Positions 18,601 through 27,643 are shown, counted from the first letter of the stretch. The stretch is 51,337 bases of DNA from Flavobacteriaceae bacterium (GCA_023558315.1 JAMJVX010000035.1:1-51337); one strand, 5' to 3'. The notes: a model not told the origin generated them from the sequence alone. Made by a program: numbers and translations.

Positions 18601-18874
18601 TGCCTTTATTTAAAAATAATTTATTTTCTTTTTGATTAGCCGACATATAAATATCCACTAATCCATCATTATTAATATCCCCAATAGCTACCCCGCCACC
18701 ATTGTAAAAATTACGATATTTGAATACGTTAAAGTTATTATCGTATGTTAAATCGTTAGAAAATTCTAATCCTATTGACTTATTATCTTGAAGTTGGAAA
18801 AGTTTTTTGTTTTCACGTATATTACTACAACTTATTAGAGTTATCAGTAATGAACAGCTTATTATTCGTTTCAT
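15602..18874 (-). CDS. CRTAC1-like VCBS/FG-GAP repeat lipoprotein with ASPIC/UnbV domain (copy 2)
   Basis: 1090 aa. The signal peptide ends LISCSN, so it is a lipoprotein. Many calcium-loop FG-GAP/VCBS repeats (DINNDGLVDIYMS, DYDKDGDLDAYI, DLDNDGDLDLVVNN) form beta-propellers on both sides of an ASPIC/UnbV domain (about 510-605: GAKIEV, RGFQSS, IVWPSGKISKF). It aligns along its length with the 1097-aa protein at 19459-22719 (shared RNF.NGGGVA.GDINNDGLVDIY and SFSNGSAY.DLDNDGDLDL), so the two are paralogues. Such proteins often lie beside susCD, and their role, probably binding substrate at the cell surface, is not established. It is last in a three-gene minus-strand unit. Confidence 0.88.
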   Translation of the reverse strand: MKRIISCSLLITLISCSNIRENKKLFQLQDNKSIGLEFSNDLTYDNNFNVFKYRNFYNGGGVAIGDINNDGLVDIYMSANQKENKLFLNKGNFQFEDITAKAKVGGNKPWSTGVTMVDINSDGYLDIYVCNSGDLGGINKKNELFINNGDLTFREAASEYQLADAGYSTHTSFFDYDKDGDLDAYILNNSYQAIGSFDLRRNERPKRDTLGGDKLLENRNGKFYDVSEKAGIYGSVIGFGLGVTIGDVNRDGWDDMYISNDFFERDYLYINQKDGTFKEQLTSYFLSISAASMGADMADINNDGYNDIFVTEMLPNDYQRLKSVTTFEDWNKYNYNVSNGYYHQFTRNTFQLNNTNNTFSEIGRLASVESSDWSWGALFFDMDNDGWRDLFIANGIYRDLTDQDYLQYISNENIMSTIITEEGINYKKLIDIIPSNKVPNISHKNLKGISYKTFDSSGLNTPSFSNGSAYGDLDNDGDLDLVVNNVNMQAFVYKNTASEALNNHFIKLNLFGDSENYFAIGAKIEVTDGENSYYYEQQPTRGFQSSMDFRPNIGLPSDKNVDIKIVWPSGKISKFTSIEVDKIYTYYEKDADLKEEKDSTHKSKNIFQRVSLNIPYKHKENNYIDFHRDRLLYHMYSTQGPKMSYINTKDEREESLLFIGGSKGNPSVLIESIENETKTKIKKVFDDKKWGESMQSMFFDADNDGDMDLYIANGGIEFSNNSNELNDFLYFNDGKGNFTAKGNNVLPFIPKSTSSVVSFDYDKDGDLDLIIGERIKPNDYGIPCYVFILENNGSGVFKDVTNSVASELKNIGMVTDIKINDLDGDGDKELILTGEFMGIEVFKIVNKQFVRQKEFTLSKYKGWWNTLYLEDINGDGKVDIIAGNHGLNSRFKATDEKPITLYLNDYDNNGFFDPILSFRRDDGKDYPYALRHNLIDQIKSLKKLFPNYESFKNASISEIFTKEKLSKSLIQQVNYLKTAVFINKGEMNFEEMELPTEVQFSPIYALSSGDYDRDGDIDIIMGGNLYGVKPEMGRYDGTYGIFLENENNEKFIFHQGGKGFKVKGEIRDIITLEDRVIVSRNKDSLAVFKY

Positions 18875-18884
18875 AATTTTTCGT

Positions 18885-19490
18885 TTACTTATATTTTTTA
18901 TACAAATGACCTATATCCTCTATTTTAACTATTACATCTTGTTTATCACTACTTTTTGTAGGATACATTTTTATTTGTCTATTTCCATCTACTTTAATAT
19001 AAAGGCTGGTACTATCAATATCAACTTTAAAAAAAGAGTTTCCAGGATACCACTTTTCTAATGTATCTTTTACAACTACTAATAAACTATCTGCTTGATA
19101 CTTTTTATCCCAAATTGACCAACCTCTATACCTAAACCGTATATCCATTCCTCTCATAATATTTTCTTCATCAAAAATACCATAAAAGAGCATTTCCATT
19201 TCTTCTAGGATATTCTCTTTATTTTTTGATGGCAATGCATATTTCACGAATTGATTATTTCCACCATGCGTGATAATTTTTTGCCTATTTAATTCCCAAC
19301 ACCTATCATAAAATTCTTGTCGAGTTTCTCCAAAATATAATCCAAAAAATATTGAGTCGTTTTTAATTTCTTTTTTTAGTTCACGCTTTACTACTTTGGA
19401 ATACTCAGATTCACAAGAAATTGAGCTAAAAACTATAAGTACTAAAAAGAATAAAATATTAATTGATTTCATAAAACTTTGCTTTTTCAT
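18885..19490 (-). CDS. Unrecognised lipoprotein between the two CRTAC1-like genes
   Basis: 201 aa; no family recognised. A lipobox (FSSISC) places it in the envelope. The mature part is mixed alpha/beta and rich in charged and aromatic residues (FGLYFGETRQEFYDRCWELNR, IRFRYRGWSIWDKK, WYPGNSFFKVDID). It starts inside the last codons of the upstream CRTAC1-like gene (32-base overlap, or 14 if the second Met at 19472 is used) and stops 10 bases before the next one, so it is translationally linked to both. That arrangement suggests a role with these proteins, but no motif gives the activity. Confidence 0.75.
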   Translation of the reverse strand: MKKQSFMKSINILFFLVLIVFSSISCESEYSKVVKRELKKEIKNDSIFFGLYFGETRQEFYDRCWELNRQKIITHGGNNQFVKYALPSKNKENILEEMEMLFYGIFDEENIMRGMDIRFRYRGWSIWDKKYQADSLLVVVKDTLEKWYPGNSFFKVDIDSTSLYIKVDGNRQIKMYPTKSSDKQDVIVKIEDIGHLYKKYK

Positions 19491-22400
19491 TATTAATAAT
19501 TGTAATAAGTGTTTTCCCCTCTTTTGTAATATGTAACTTTCTTATTTGACCTTCAATATTTAAACTCTTTGGAGTAGAAAAAATATATTTATTTCCCTCT
19601 ATTTTTCCCTCTATATACCATCCTTTAGATGCATCTTGACTTCCAAACTGAGGTTTTATTTTTCTTTGATTTCCGCCCGCAAAAATATCTAAAATTCCAT
19701 CATTATTGATATCTTTTGTCTCAATAGTATACACACTTGAATATTGAATTTCCTTCGGTAAAACATAAGGCGTAAATCCTTTTTCATTGTTATTAATAAA
19801 AAGGGTTGTTTCTGTAAAAATTGATTCTCCTATCAACGACCTATTTAAAACTTCAGGAGTAAATAAATCTTTCATAGACATAGATGCGTATTGTTTGTAA
19901 TAAAGTGCTTCTTTCTTTAAGTAAGGCATTTGACTTAATAATTCATCTCTATCTAAAATTGGATAATCTCCCCCTTCTCTTGAATAACAAAATATTTGTT
20001 CTACAGTCCCATTTTGATCGAAGTCGTTTACATACACCTTCATCTTATCTTTAAAGAAATTATTCTTCCCAAGATTTCCCGCTAAAATATCATTATCTCC
20101 ATCATTATCAATATCTATCACTTTTAGTACATTCCAAAATCCTGATGTTTTATCTAAGCCGTATTCTTCAGTAGAATCTTTTAATATTCCTTTATTATTA
20201 ATAAATATTTTTATGGGCATCCATTCTCCAGCAATTATTAAGTCTTCCCACCCATCATTATTAATATCACTCCAATTAGCATCTGTTATTAATCCTATCC
20301 TATTGAATATTTCTTCCTGTTCTAAACTATAATTTTCATTAGTATTATTTATTAGATAACCAGAACAAGGAAATCCGTATAAATCTGTTTTATATCTCTC
20401 CCCAATAAAAAAATCTATATCTCCGTCTTTGTCATAATCTGTTGGAGCGACAACCGAACTACTAAAATTTGTAAACGGGAAATTTAGTTCTTTTTTCTTA
20501 AAAACACCTTTGCCTTGATTTATGTATATTCTATCTTTTAAATGAGTAGAATTAACGGAAAATGCTTTTCCTCCACTCGCTACTACTAAATCACTATCCC
20601 CATCATTATCTACATCTATAAAACTTGCTTGTATATCTTCTGATTCTTTGTCTAATTCAAAAGGGGATTTGTATTCTTTGTATTTTACATTGTTTTGAGA
20701 AAGGTAAAGAGTCCCTGATTTTCCTTTTGCGCCTCCAATATAGTAGTCTTCTTTTCCATCATTATTTATATCTGAAAAAGCAAACGCGGGTCCTTCATTA
20801 CTAAACATCTGCGGCAGTAATGGCTCTAAATTAAAATCTATAAAATCATTTTCCTCGTGTTGATAATTGAATAAGGAGGTTTCTTTCCTTAAAATTTCAG
20901 TTGTTGCTTCTTTTAAAATACTTCTATTTACTTTGTTTTTATCTTTTGTAATCTCGTAATGTGTATTTACCTTTACGTTTACTTTTTCTGTAATACTACC
21001 ATCTGGCCATTTTACAATTAGGGTATCTATAAGATTAACTTCCCCTAAACCAAAATGTATTGGAGTATTTATAGAACTTTGAAACCCTTTTGAAGTACTT
21101 TTAAAAGCTATTAAATTTTTATTATCTTTTGTTTTCAAAATCACCTTTGAGCCAATTGCCGCTGTATTTTTATCGTCATTAACTAATGATATTGAAATAT
21201 ATTTTCTTTCTGTTGTTTTTGTAGTATTTTCATATACAAACGAAGGCATATTAACGTTATTCACTATTAAATCTAAATCCCCATCATTGTCTAAATCAGC
21301 GTATGCACTCCCATTACTAAAACTTGGGGTATCTAATCCCCATTCCTCAGATTTATTGTCCATTACAAAATTCCCTTCATTCTTATAAGCAAAGTTTGGC
21401 AATGCTTTTGAGGGCATAATATCTATCAATTTTTTAACTCCCTCTTTTTTATTTGCTTTTAAAGTATTTATTATCTGTTGTTCATTCGCACTAAACGTAA
21501 GGTAATCTCTATCCAATAAATCTTTATAAATACCATTACTAATAAATATATCTCTTAAGCCGTCATTGTCCATATCAAACATTAGCGCTGCCCAACTCCA
21601 TTCTGTAGCGGCTATATTTGACATTCTCCCAATTTCAAAAAAGCCAGCATGACCCATATTGCGTTGAAAAACGTTACGTGGATATTGATGTGAATATCCC
21701 TTTTTAAGTGCTAAAGAATATTTATCCCATGAATCATAAATAGCTTTAGTTTTTTTTCTTTCAAAAGTAGCTGGCAACATCTCAGTAACAAATAAATCAG
21801 GAAGCAAATCATTATCCATATCTGCGGCATCTGCTCCCATAGACCCTTTTGAAAAGGAACTAAAATAATTAGTAGCAACTTCATGAAATCCTCCATGTTG
21901 ATTATTTAAATAGAGATAATCGCGTTCAAAAAAATCATTAGAAACAAAAATATCTACCCACCCATCTTGATTAAAATCTTCTAAGGTAACTCCTAACCCA
22001 AATCCAATCTCACTTGTATAAATACCCGCTTCCTTAGAGAAATCTTTAAAATATCCCTTATCATTTATAAAAAATTTATTTCCTTCATTGCTAAATTCTT
22101 CCCTTTTATCTATTATTAAATCCATTCCTTGTCCAACGGGTCGTATAGAATTATTTAAAAGATACATATCTAAATCACCATCTTTATCAAAATCAAAAAA
22201 GGAGGCTTGTACTGATAAACCTACTATATCTAATCCATATTTTTTTGCTTGTTCTGTGAAAGTTCCATTTTTATTATTAATAAATAGTTCATTGTATCTC
22301 TTTTCACCATCTGGTTTCCCAGACTTACACACATATATATCTAACCATCCATCGCCATTTATATCAATCATAGATGCCCCAGATGACCAAACATTGGAAC

Positions 22401-22719
22401 AAGAAACGCCTGCTTTCTGTGTAATATCTTCAAATTTGAAATTCCCTTTGTTTAGGTATAACTTATTATCTACCATATTACCCGTAAAGTAGATATCTAC
22501 CAATCCGTCATTATTGATGTCTCCTAATGCTACGCCTCCTCCATTAAAAAAATTTCTATAGATATAAGGATTAAAATCTACAGTATACGTTAAATTATTA
22601 GCAAAATCAATTCCTGTTTCTTTGGCGGAAAGTAATTTAAAAAGTGTGTTATTATCTTCCGTTAAGGACTGACAAGAAAAGAGAAGTAGAAAACAAATAG
22701 AGAAACTTAGAATTCTCAT
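19459..22719 (-). CDS. CRTAC1-like VCBS/FG-GAP repeat lipoprotein with ASPIC/UnbV domain (copy 1)
   Basis: 1086 aa from the ATG at 22719. I reject the longer frame (22752): its start lies in the poly-A/T side of the susD terminator and upstream of the -7 box at 22734-22741. The chosen start also gives a clean lipoprotein signal (MRILSFSICFLLLFSC). FG-GAP/VCBS calcium loops recur throughout (DINNDGLVDIYF, DFDKDGDLDMYLL, DIDNDGDNDILAGN), with an ASPIC/UnbV domain near the middle (KGFQSSINTPIHFGLG, LIVKWPDGSI). It is paralogous to the downstream 1090-aa protein. Position after susCD suggests a surface-bound accessory binding protein; the substrate is unknown. Confidence 0.88.
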   Translation of the reverse strand: MRILSFSICFLLLFSCQSLTEDNNTLFKLLSAKETGIDFANNLTYTVDFNPYIYRNFFNGGGVALGDINNDGLVDIYFTGNMVDNKLYLNKGNFKFEDITQKAGVSCSNVWSSGASMIDINGDGWLDIYVCKSGKPDGEKRYNELFINNKNGTFTEQAKKYGLDIVGLSVQASFFDFDKDGDLDMYLLNNSIRPVGQGMDLIIDKREEFSNEGNKFFINDKGYFKDFSKEAGIYTSEIGFGLGVTLEDFNQDGWVDIFVSNDFFERDYLYLNNQHGGFHEVATNYFSSFSKGSMGADAADMDNDLLPDLFVTEMLPATFERKKTKAIYDSWDKYSLALKKGYSHQYPRNVFQRNMGHAGFFEIGRMSNIAATEWSWAALMFDMDNDGLRDIFISNGIYKDLLDRDYLTFSANEQQIINTLKANKKEGVKKLIDIMPSKALPNFAYKNEGNFVMDNKSEEWGLDTPSFSNGSAYADLDNDGDLDLIVNNVNMPSFVYENTTKTTERKYISISLVNDDKNTAAIGSKVILKTKDNKNLIAFKSTSKGFQSSINTPIHFGLGEVNLIDTLIVKWPDGSITEKVNVKVNTHYEITKDKNKVNRSILKEATTEILRKETSLFNYQHEENDFIDFNLEPLLPQMFSNEGPAFAFSDINNDGKEDYYIGGAKGKSGTLYLSQNNVKYKEYKSPFELDKESEDIQASFIDVDNDGDSDLVVASGGKAFSVNSTHLKDRIYINQGKGVFKKKELNFPFTNFSSSVVAPTDYDKDGDIDFFIGERYKTDLYGFPCSGYLINNTNENYSLEQEEIFNRIGLITDANWSDINNDGWEDLIIAGEWMPIKIFINNKGILKDSTEEYGLDKTSGFWNVLKVIDIDNDGDNDILAGNLGKNNFFKDKMKVYVNDFDQNGTVEQIFCYSREGGDYPILDRDELLSQMPYLKKEALYYKQYASMSMKDLFTPEVLNRSLIGESIFTETTLFINNNEKGFTPYVLPKEIQYSSVYTIETKDINNDGILDIFAGGNQRKIKPQFGSQDASKGWYIEGKIEGNKYIFSTPKSLNIEGQIRKLHITKEGKTLITIINNEKAKFYEIN

Positions 22720-22733
22720 AGAGATTTTTTTTG

Positions 22734-22741
22734 CAAATTTA
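22734..22741 (-). promoter_or_regulatory. Predicted -7 box (TAAATTTG) of the CRTAC1-like operon
   Basis: Minus-strand exact TAnnTTTG match, 14 bases before the ATG at 22719 and just after the susD terminator. It makes the CRTAC1-like unit independently transcribed and decides its start codon. Confidence 0.55.
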
Positions 22742-22750
22742 AATCTTTCC

Positions 22751-22780
22751 AAAAAAAAAACTGCCCAATAAATTGGGCAG
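22751..22780 (-). terminator. Rho-independent terminator of the susCD operon
   Basis: On the minus strand the stem CTGCCCAA/TTGGGCAG with a 4-base loop is followed by ten T. It lies 40 bases after the susD stop. The plus-strand side has only five T and no plus-strand gene to end. Confidence 0.9.
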
Positions 22781-22819
22781 TTTTTAAAAATTACAAAAAT
22801 AATTTATTACTAAATAGTC

Positions 22820-24445
22820 TTAGTAACCACTATTTTGTGTAAATCCTCCAGTTTGAATCGCTTCCATAGGAATAGGGAACATTCCAGTAGAATCCCCAGG
22901 CTGATTAGCCGCTTTTTCCCACCATGCATCATCCCATTTTCCAAAACGAATCATATCTTGACGACGTAAACTCTCCATAAAGAATTCTCTACCTCTTTCC
23001 TTATATAATTCATCTAAAGTTAATGTAGCAGTTGTAAATGAAGAACCACTAATCGCACGATTTCTAATGTTATTATTCAATAAAGAAATTGCTGTTGCAG
23101 AGCTTGTTGCTCCTCTTAATATAGCTTCCGCTTGAATAAAATACATTTCAGTGATACGAATTAATGTCATGTCATTATCCATATTTGGACGTTGGAACGC
23201 TTTAAAGCTAAATTTACCTAGACGAGTTCCACAATCACGACATCCATTAGGTGCTAATTCATTGATAGCTGGCTTATAATTTACTACAGGACCTTGATCT
23301 GCACCTGTACCTTTATCATCGTAAGCATAATCAATAATCGGTGCACCAGTACCAGGACCTCCATCACCAAATGATTTTTGTACTCCTGATAAGAAGTTAT
23401 TTGCTCTTCTTAAATCGTTAGCATCATAAGCATTATAGGCCTCTTCCAAAGCTACATACCCATTCCAAGGTTGATCTTGTAATTTCCATGTATCTTGACT
23501 TGAATACGTAAGAGTCATTTGCGCAAAGTTCATTCCTCCATTTGTTACCTCATCATAAGGAGTTGACCAAATTACTTCATTTGAAGAACCATTGCTTCCA
23601 TTATCAGGAGCAAATATCTCTGCATAATTGTTATGTAAACTATAACCCCCATTAGCAATTACATAAGCAGCAATATCATGTGCTTTTTGCCATTGAGCAG
23701 TACCTGTGTACACTTCTGCATTTAAGTATAATCTCGCTAATAAAGCTAAAGCTACATAACGATTTACTCTATAAGGATTTACTCTTGTAGTTACTAAATC
23801 TTCACCGAAAGTAGCTGCGCTTAAATCAGCTAAATTTGCTTCTGTAATACCTAAAGCGCCTAATAATTCGTCTCTTACTTTACCAAAAGCTGCTGCTCTT
23901 GTTAACTGAGGCAATGAAGATACACCGTCACCAGTTACATCTACATAACGAATTCTACCGAACATATCCATCAATTTAAAGTGATAGTATGCACGTAATA
24001 CTTTAAGTTCTGCGATAGCATTTGCTTTACCAGATGCATTTCCAATAGCTGAATTTACTTCAGAAATTGAACCATAAAACCCATTCCATGAATTTAAAAG
24101 TGGTCCATTTGCTGCTGAATACGTATGTTTATGCATATTTATCCAAATTCCACCATCATACCAGTCACCCCCTTTTTGTGTAATAGCTGCTTCGTCTGAA
24201 GAAACTATATTTACAGAAAAGTGATTTCCATGATTTGCTGTTCCTTCTCTTAATCTTGCATAAGCAGTATTAGTAACAGGATCAGAACCTATATTAGCAT
24301 CCGCTGCAATCACAGGAATTGTTTGTGCTGGCGAAGGCGTTATTTGTGATGTTGTAGTATTTCTCAGTTCTTCTGTTAAATCTGTACAAGACAACACACA
24401 TAAAACACTTAAAAATGTTATTAATATTAAATTTAATTTTTTCAT
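22820..24445 (-). CDS. SusD/RagB-family nutrient-binding outer-membrane lipoprotein
   Basis: 541 aa. Lipobox LCVLSCTD (Cys20). The TPR-like helical core of the family is visible (NSWNGFYGSISEVNSAIG, AIAELKVLRAYYHFKLMDMFG, NRYVALALLARLYLNAEVY), as is the C-terminal SusD block (ITEMYFIQAEAILRG, LDELYKERGREFFMESLRRQDMIRFGKW). SusD proteins act as a lid over the partner SusC channel and capture glycans or peptides. It lies 25 bases after susC and is closed by the terminator at 22751-22780. No substrate can be assigned. Confidence 0.95.
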   Translation of the reverse strand: MKKLNLILITFLSVLCVLSCTDLTEELRNTTTSQITPSPAQTIPVIAADANIGSDPVTNTAYARLREGTANHGNHFSVNIVSSDEAAITQKGGDWYDGGIWINMHKHTYSAANGPLLNSWNGFYGSISEVNSAIGNASGKANAIAELKVLRAYYHFKLMDMFGRIRYVDVTGDGVSSLPQLTRAAAFGKVRDELLGALGITEANLADLSAATFGEDLVTTRVNPYRVNRYVALALLARLYLNAEVYTGTAQWQKAHDIAAYVIANGGYSLHNNYAEIFAPDNGSNGSSNEVIWSTPYDEVTNGGMNFAQMTLTYSSQDTWKLQDQPWNGYVALEEAYNAYDANDLRRANNFLSGVQKSFGDGGPGTGAPIIDYAYDDKGTGADQGPVVNYKPAINELAPNGCRDCGTRLGKFSFKAFQRPNMDNDMTLIRITEMYFIQAEAILRGATSSATAISLLNNNIRNRAISGSSFTTATLTLDELYKERGREFFMESLRRQDMIRFGKWDDAWWEKAANQPGDSTGMFPIPMEAIQTGGFTQNSGY

Positions 24446-24470
24446 TTGTTTATATAATTTTTATAATTAA

Positions 24471-27464
24471 TTAAAATTTTATATTTAATCCTGCGGTAAT
24501 CGTTCTAAAAGCGAAATATGTTCCTCTTCTATCTATACCCGGAGCTAACACATTGTCTCCATCTTGTAATGCAGGGTCTGGGTTTACACCTGTATATCCT
24601 GTAATGGTTAATGGATTTTGTGCGTTTAATGATACTGATAAAGCTTCTATTCCTAATGTTTCAGGAAGATCAAAACTATATTCAACGTTGATATTATCAA
24701 TACGTACAAAATCAGCATTTTCAACATAGTAATCACTAAACTGTGCAGTTTTAATTTTATCATCTGCATATTTAGTATTCACTAAATTATAAGACGTTTG
24801 TGAAGCTACACGTGGCTCATAAAAAGCTCTATACGTATTTACTAGACTGTGTCCAAAAGCACCTCTAAAGAAAGCACTGATGCTCAAGTTTCCTAAATCA
24901 ACTCTATTTGACCATCCCAAAGAAAAGGCTGGATAAGCTTGACCTACAACTTTAAAATCTGCATCTTCATTTAATGCTTCTCCATTTGAAGCTTTTACTG
25001 TTCCATCGCCGTTAAGATCTTCTAATATTGGAGAACCATTCTCATCTACATTTCCAGTATATACTGGAGCATAAATTTGACCAATCGTTCCACCTTCTTC
25101 AACTAATATCATGTTAGTTTCATTTTGTCCAGGAGCACCTAAGTTTCCATCTAAAAATCTATTAGTACCTTCTACAGTCCATTTAACAAGCTCATTACGA
25201 TATGAATCAAATACAATACCCGTATTCCAAGTTAAATCATCGCTAGCAATTACATCGTAATTAGCGGCTAATTCAATCCCTTGAGTTTGTAATTCTCCAG
25301 CATTTTGCCATTGAGTACTTGCTCCTAAGAAATCAGGATTTGATGCATCTACTTTAGCTAAAAATAAGAAATCTTTACTATTTCTTTGGTAAACGTCTAA
25401 AGTTGCATTTAATCTATCTGTTTGGAATTCAAAACCTAAATTCATCTCTGCTTTCTCTTCCCATTTCAAGTTTTTATTTGGTGCAAAATTTGGATTATTA
25501 GCTGCTGCAAATCCTCCTGCAGCCGTTGAACCAACAGGGTTAACACCAAATTGTGTTTGAGATAATCCTGTTTGACCAGGTAAAGCCCCAGTTACTCCGT
25601 ATCCAAAACGTACTTTTAAAAGCTCAACACCTTCTAAGTCTAAAAATTTGTTTATGTCTGCTCCAACTCCAACAGATGGGAATAATCCCCATTGGTTGTT
25701 CTCTCCAAATCTTGAAGAACCTTCTCTACGAATAGAAGCATTAAAGAAATAAGTATCGTCATATGTTAAGTTAATTCTACCAAACATTGCGATAATTTTA
25801 TCTTCTGGAGTTAAGTAACTACTTGCACCAATACGCCCTGTATCTCTTAAATCCTGTGCTACACCTACGTTATATACCCATTGTATTTGACTATCATCTG
25901 GGAAACCTCCTAAATTAAAGTTAAATCCGAAGTTATCTTGAACTAAGTTGTAAGAATAACCTGCTGTTACTGATAAATCTAACGCATCAATTTCTTTGTT
26001 GTAATTTAAATATGATTCAAACAATTGTGATTTAGCAGTATGTGCGCTAAATAAAGCTTGTCCTTTTCTTAAAGGATTAGTTGCAAATCCTCCAATATTA
26101 TTTGCAACCCAGTGAGATTTTGTACTTCTGTAACCATGGAATATACCTTTAAAGTTTGTTTCAGCATAATTTAAATTAACGTTTAATCCCTCTATGATTT
26201 CATAATTCAAATTAGCACCATAATTAAATCTAGTAGTTTCCCCTAAATTTGTGTTTTGGTCTAATATTGCACGAGGATTAAAACTGTCAAATACACCAAA
26301 GTTTTCAAAATATCCTCCATAAATGTTTTCATCTACTGGGAATAATGTTCTGTTAGTGTCTTTTGCGTAAACTGGCGCTAAAGGATTAAATAATACTGCA
26401 TAACGAAGCGCTTCTCTAAACGCGTAATTTGCATCTTCTTGAGTGTAAGAAGAGTTGAAATCTACTTTCAACTTATCATTTAATAATTTAGTAGAGAAGT
26501 TTACACGTGAGTTAAATCTTTGGAATTCTTGAGTATCTAAGATACCTTGAACATTTCTAAGGTTTGTAGAAACTCTATAACGTGTTTTTTCAGTAGCACC
26601 TGCTAAAGAAATATTGTGAATATTAGTAAAGGCATCTCTTGTAACTTCATCTAACCAATCAGTAGAACCTCCAACATCTGTTCCTCCAGCTGTTCTAAAT
26701 TCATCAGCTGTCATTACTTTCACTCTATTATTAATTTGAGCGATAGATGCTTGTCCGTTATATTCAACTTTTGTTCCTTGAGTGGTTCCAGACTTAGTAG
26801 TTACTAAGATAACCCCACTACTACCTCGCGTACCATATATAGCTGCTGCAGAACCGTCTTTTAATACAGTAATATCAGCGATATCATTAGGGTCAACGTT
26901 GTCTAAAGAACCGCCAATAATACCATCAATAACTATCAAAGGCTGAGTGTTTCCTCCAAAAGTAGATAAACCTCTCAATCTTATTGTAGGTGTACCTGTA
27001 GGATCATCTCCTCTATTATAGATAGTTAATCCAGCAACCTTACCTTGTAATAATTGCGTTGGATTATTAACAACCCCTTTATTGAAAGATTCTTCATCTA
27101 TTACAGCAACAGCTGAAGTGATTTCTTTCTTTTCTTGAGAACCGTATCCTACTACTACTACTTCTTCTAAAGAACTATCTGACTCTAAAGTCACATTAAT
27201 AGTAGTTTGTGATCCAACGGTTATTTCTTGTGCTGCATAACCTACATAAGAGATTACTAACACATCGTCTGCACCTGCATCAATGGTAAAATTACCATCA
27301 AAATCAGTAGAGGCTCCATTACTAGTTCCTTTTACAGTAACAGTAGCTCCAGGTAATGGACCTTCTGCACTAGAAACTGTACCTGAAACTTGCTGCGCAT
27401 ATGCGACTATTCCCATCAAAAACATTGACAGGAAACAAAAATGTTTCAAATAAATTTTTTTCAT
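24471..27464 (-). CDS. SusC/RagA-family TonB-linked outer-membrane transporter
   Basis: 997 aa. A signal peptide (ends AYAQ) is followed by a carboxypeptidase-regulatory-like domain (about 25-100, VSGTVSSAEGPLPGATVTVKG to SYVGYAAQEITVG). Next come the SusC linker EEVVVVGYGSQEKKEITSAV, a plug domain (about 115-220, LQGKVAGLTI...RLRGLSTFGGNTQPLIVIDGI), and a 22-strand-type barrel ending in Phe (TAGLNIKF). It imports oligomers into the periplasm using TonB energy with the adjacent SusD lid. The upstream region has no perfect -7 box; TTAGTTTG at 27519-27526 (minus strand) is the best near match. Regulation is probably by the divergent LacI-type protein. Confidence 0.95.
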   Translation of the reverse strand: MKKIYLKHFCFLSMFLMGIVAYAQQVSGTVSSAEGPLPGATVTVKGTSNGASTDFDGNFTIDAGADDVLVISYVGYAAQEITVGSQTTINVTLESDSSLEEVVVVGYGSQEKKEITSAVAVIDEESFNKGVVNNPTQLLQGKVAGLTIYNRGDDPTGTPTIRLRGLSTFGGNTQPLIVIDGIIGGSLDNVDPNDIADITVLKDGSAAAIYGTRGSSGVILVTTKSGTTQGTKVEYNGQASIAQINNRVKVMTADEFRTAGGTDVGGSTDWLDEVTRDAFTNIHNISLAGATEKTRYRVSTNLRNVQGILDTQEFQRFNSRVNFSTKLLNDKLKVDFNSSYTQEDANYAFREALRYAVLFNPLAPVYAKDTNRTLFPVDENIYGGYFENFGVFDSFNPRAILDQNTNLGETTRFNYGANLNYEIIEGLNVNLNYAETNFKGIFHGYRSTKSHWVANNIGGFATNPLRKGQALFSAHTAKSQLFESYLNYNKEIDALDLSVTAGYSYNLVQDNFGFNFNLGGFPDDSQIQWVYNVGVAQDLRDTGRIGASSYLTPEDKIIAMFGRINLTYDDTYFFNASIRREGSSRFGENNQWGLFPSVGVGADINKFLDLEGVELLKVRFGYGVTGALPGQTGLSQTQFGVNPVGSTAAGGFAAANNPNFAPNKNLKWEEKAEMNLGFEFQTDRLNATLDVYQRNSKDFLFLAKVDASNPDFLGASTQWQNAGELQTQGIELAANYDVIASDDLTWNTGIVFDSYRNELVKWTVEGTNRFLDGNLGAPGQNETNMILVEEGGTIGQIYAPVYTGNVDENGSPILEDLNGDGTVKASNGEALNEDADFKVVGQAYPAFSLGWSNRVDLGNLSISAFFRGAFGHSLVNTYRAFYEPRVASQTSYNLVNTKYADDKIKTAQFSDYYVENADFVRIDNINVEYSFDLPETLGIEALSVSLNAQNPLTITGYTGVNPDPALQDGDNVLAPGIDRRGTYFAFRTITAGLNIKF

Positions 27465-27623
27465 ACAATTTTAAATTTAAATTTTTTTTTAATTAAACAA
27501 TATTTAATGCTCAAGTCTCAAACTAATTTTAACAAAAAGCTAGTTATAAAACTTTTGCGGTGCAATTATAGATAAAAACAAGTTAAAAACAACTAGGTCA
27601 CTTGCTATTTTTTTAAAAAAACT

Positions 27624-27643
27624 AAACGAAAACGTTTTCGTTT
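27624..27643. promoter_or_regulatory. Perfect 20-bp palindromic LacI-family operator
   Basis: AAACGAAAACGTTTTCGTTT is a perfect inverted repeat with a central CG, the hallmark of LacI/GalR-family operators, where CG step intercalation is used. It lies in the divergent gap between susC and the LacI-type gene, 13 bases before the regulator's -7 box and so over its -33 region, and 160 bases from the susC start. I infer autoregulation and control of susCD. Confidence 0.8.

Noticed and set aside
22088-22492. A 134-codon plus-strand open frame inside the CRTAC1-like gene
   Set aside because: It is the antisense shadow of strongly conserved FG-GAP repeats, its product has no recognisable features, and no promoter or start signal precedes it.
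22720-22752. An 11-codon N-terminal extension of the CRTAC1-like gene
   Set aside because: It would start inside the T tract of the susD terminator and above the -7 box, and the shorter form has the better lipoprotein signal.
27465-27623. A possible small gene or riboswitch in the susC leader
   Set aside because: No open frame with a start, no stable structure that I could fold by eye, and no known riboswitch motif; AT-rich leader only.
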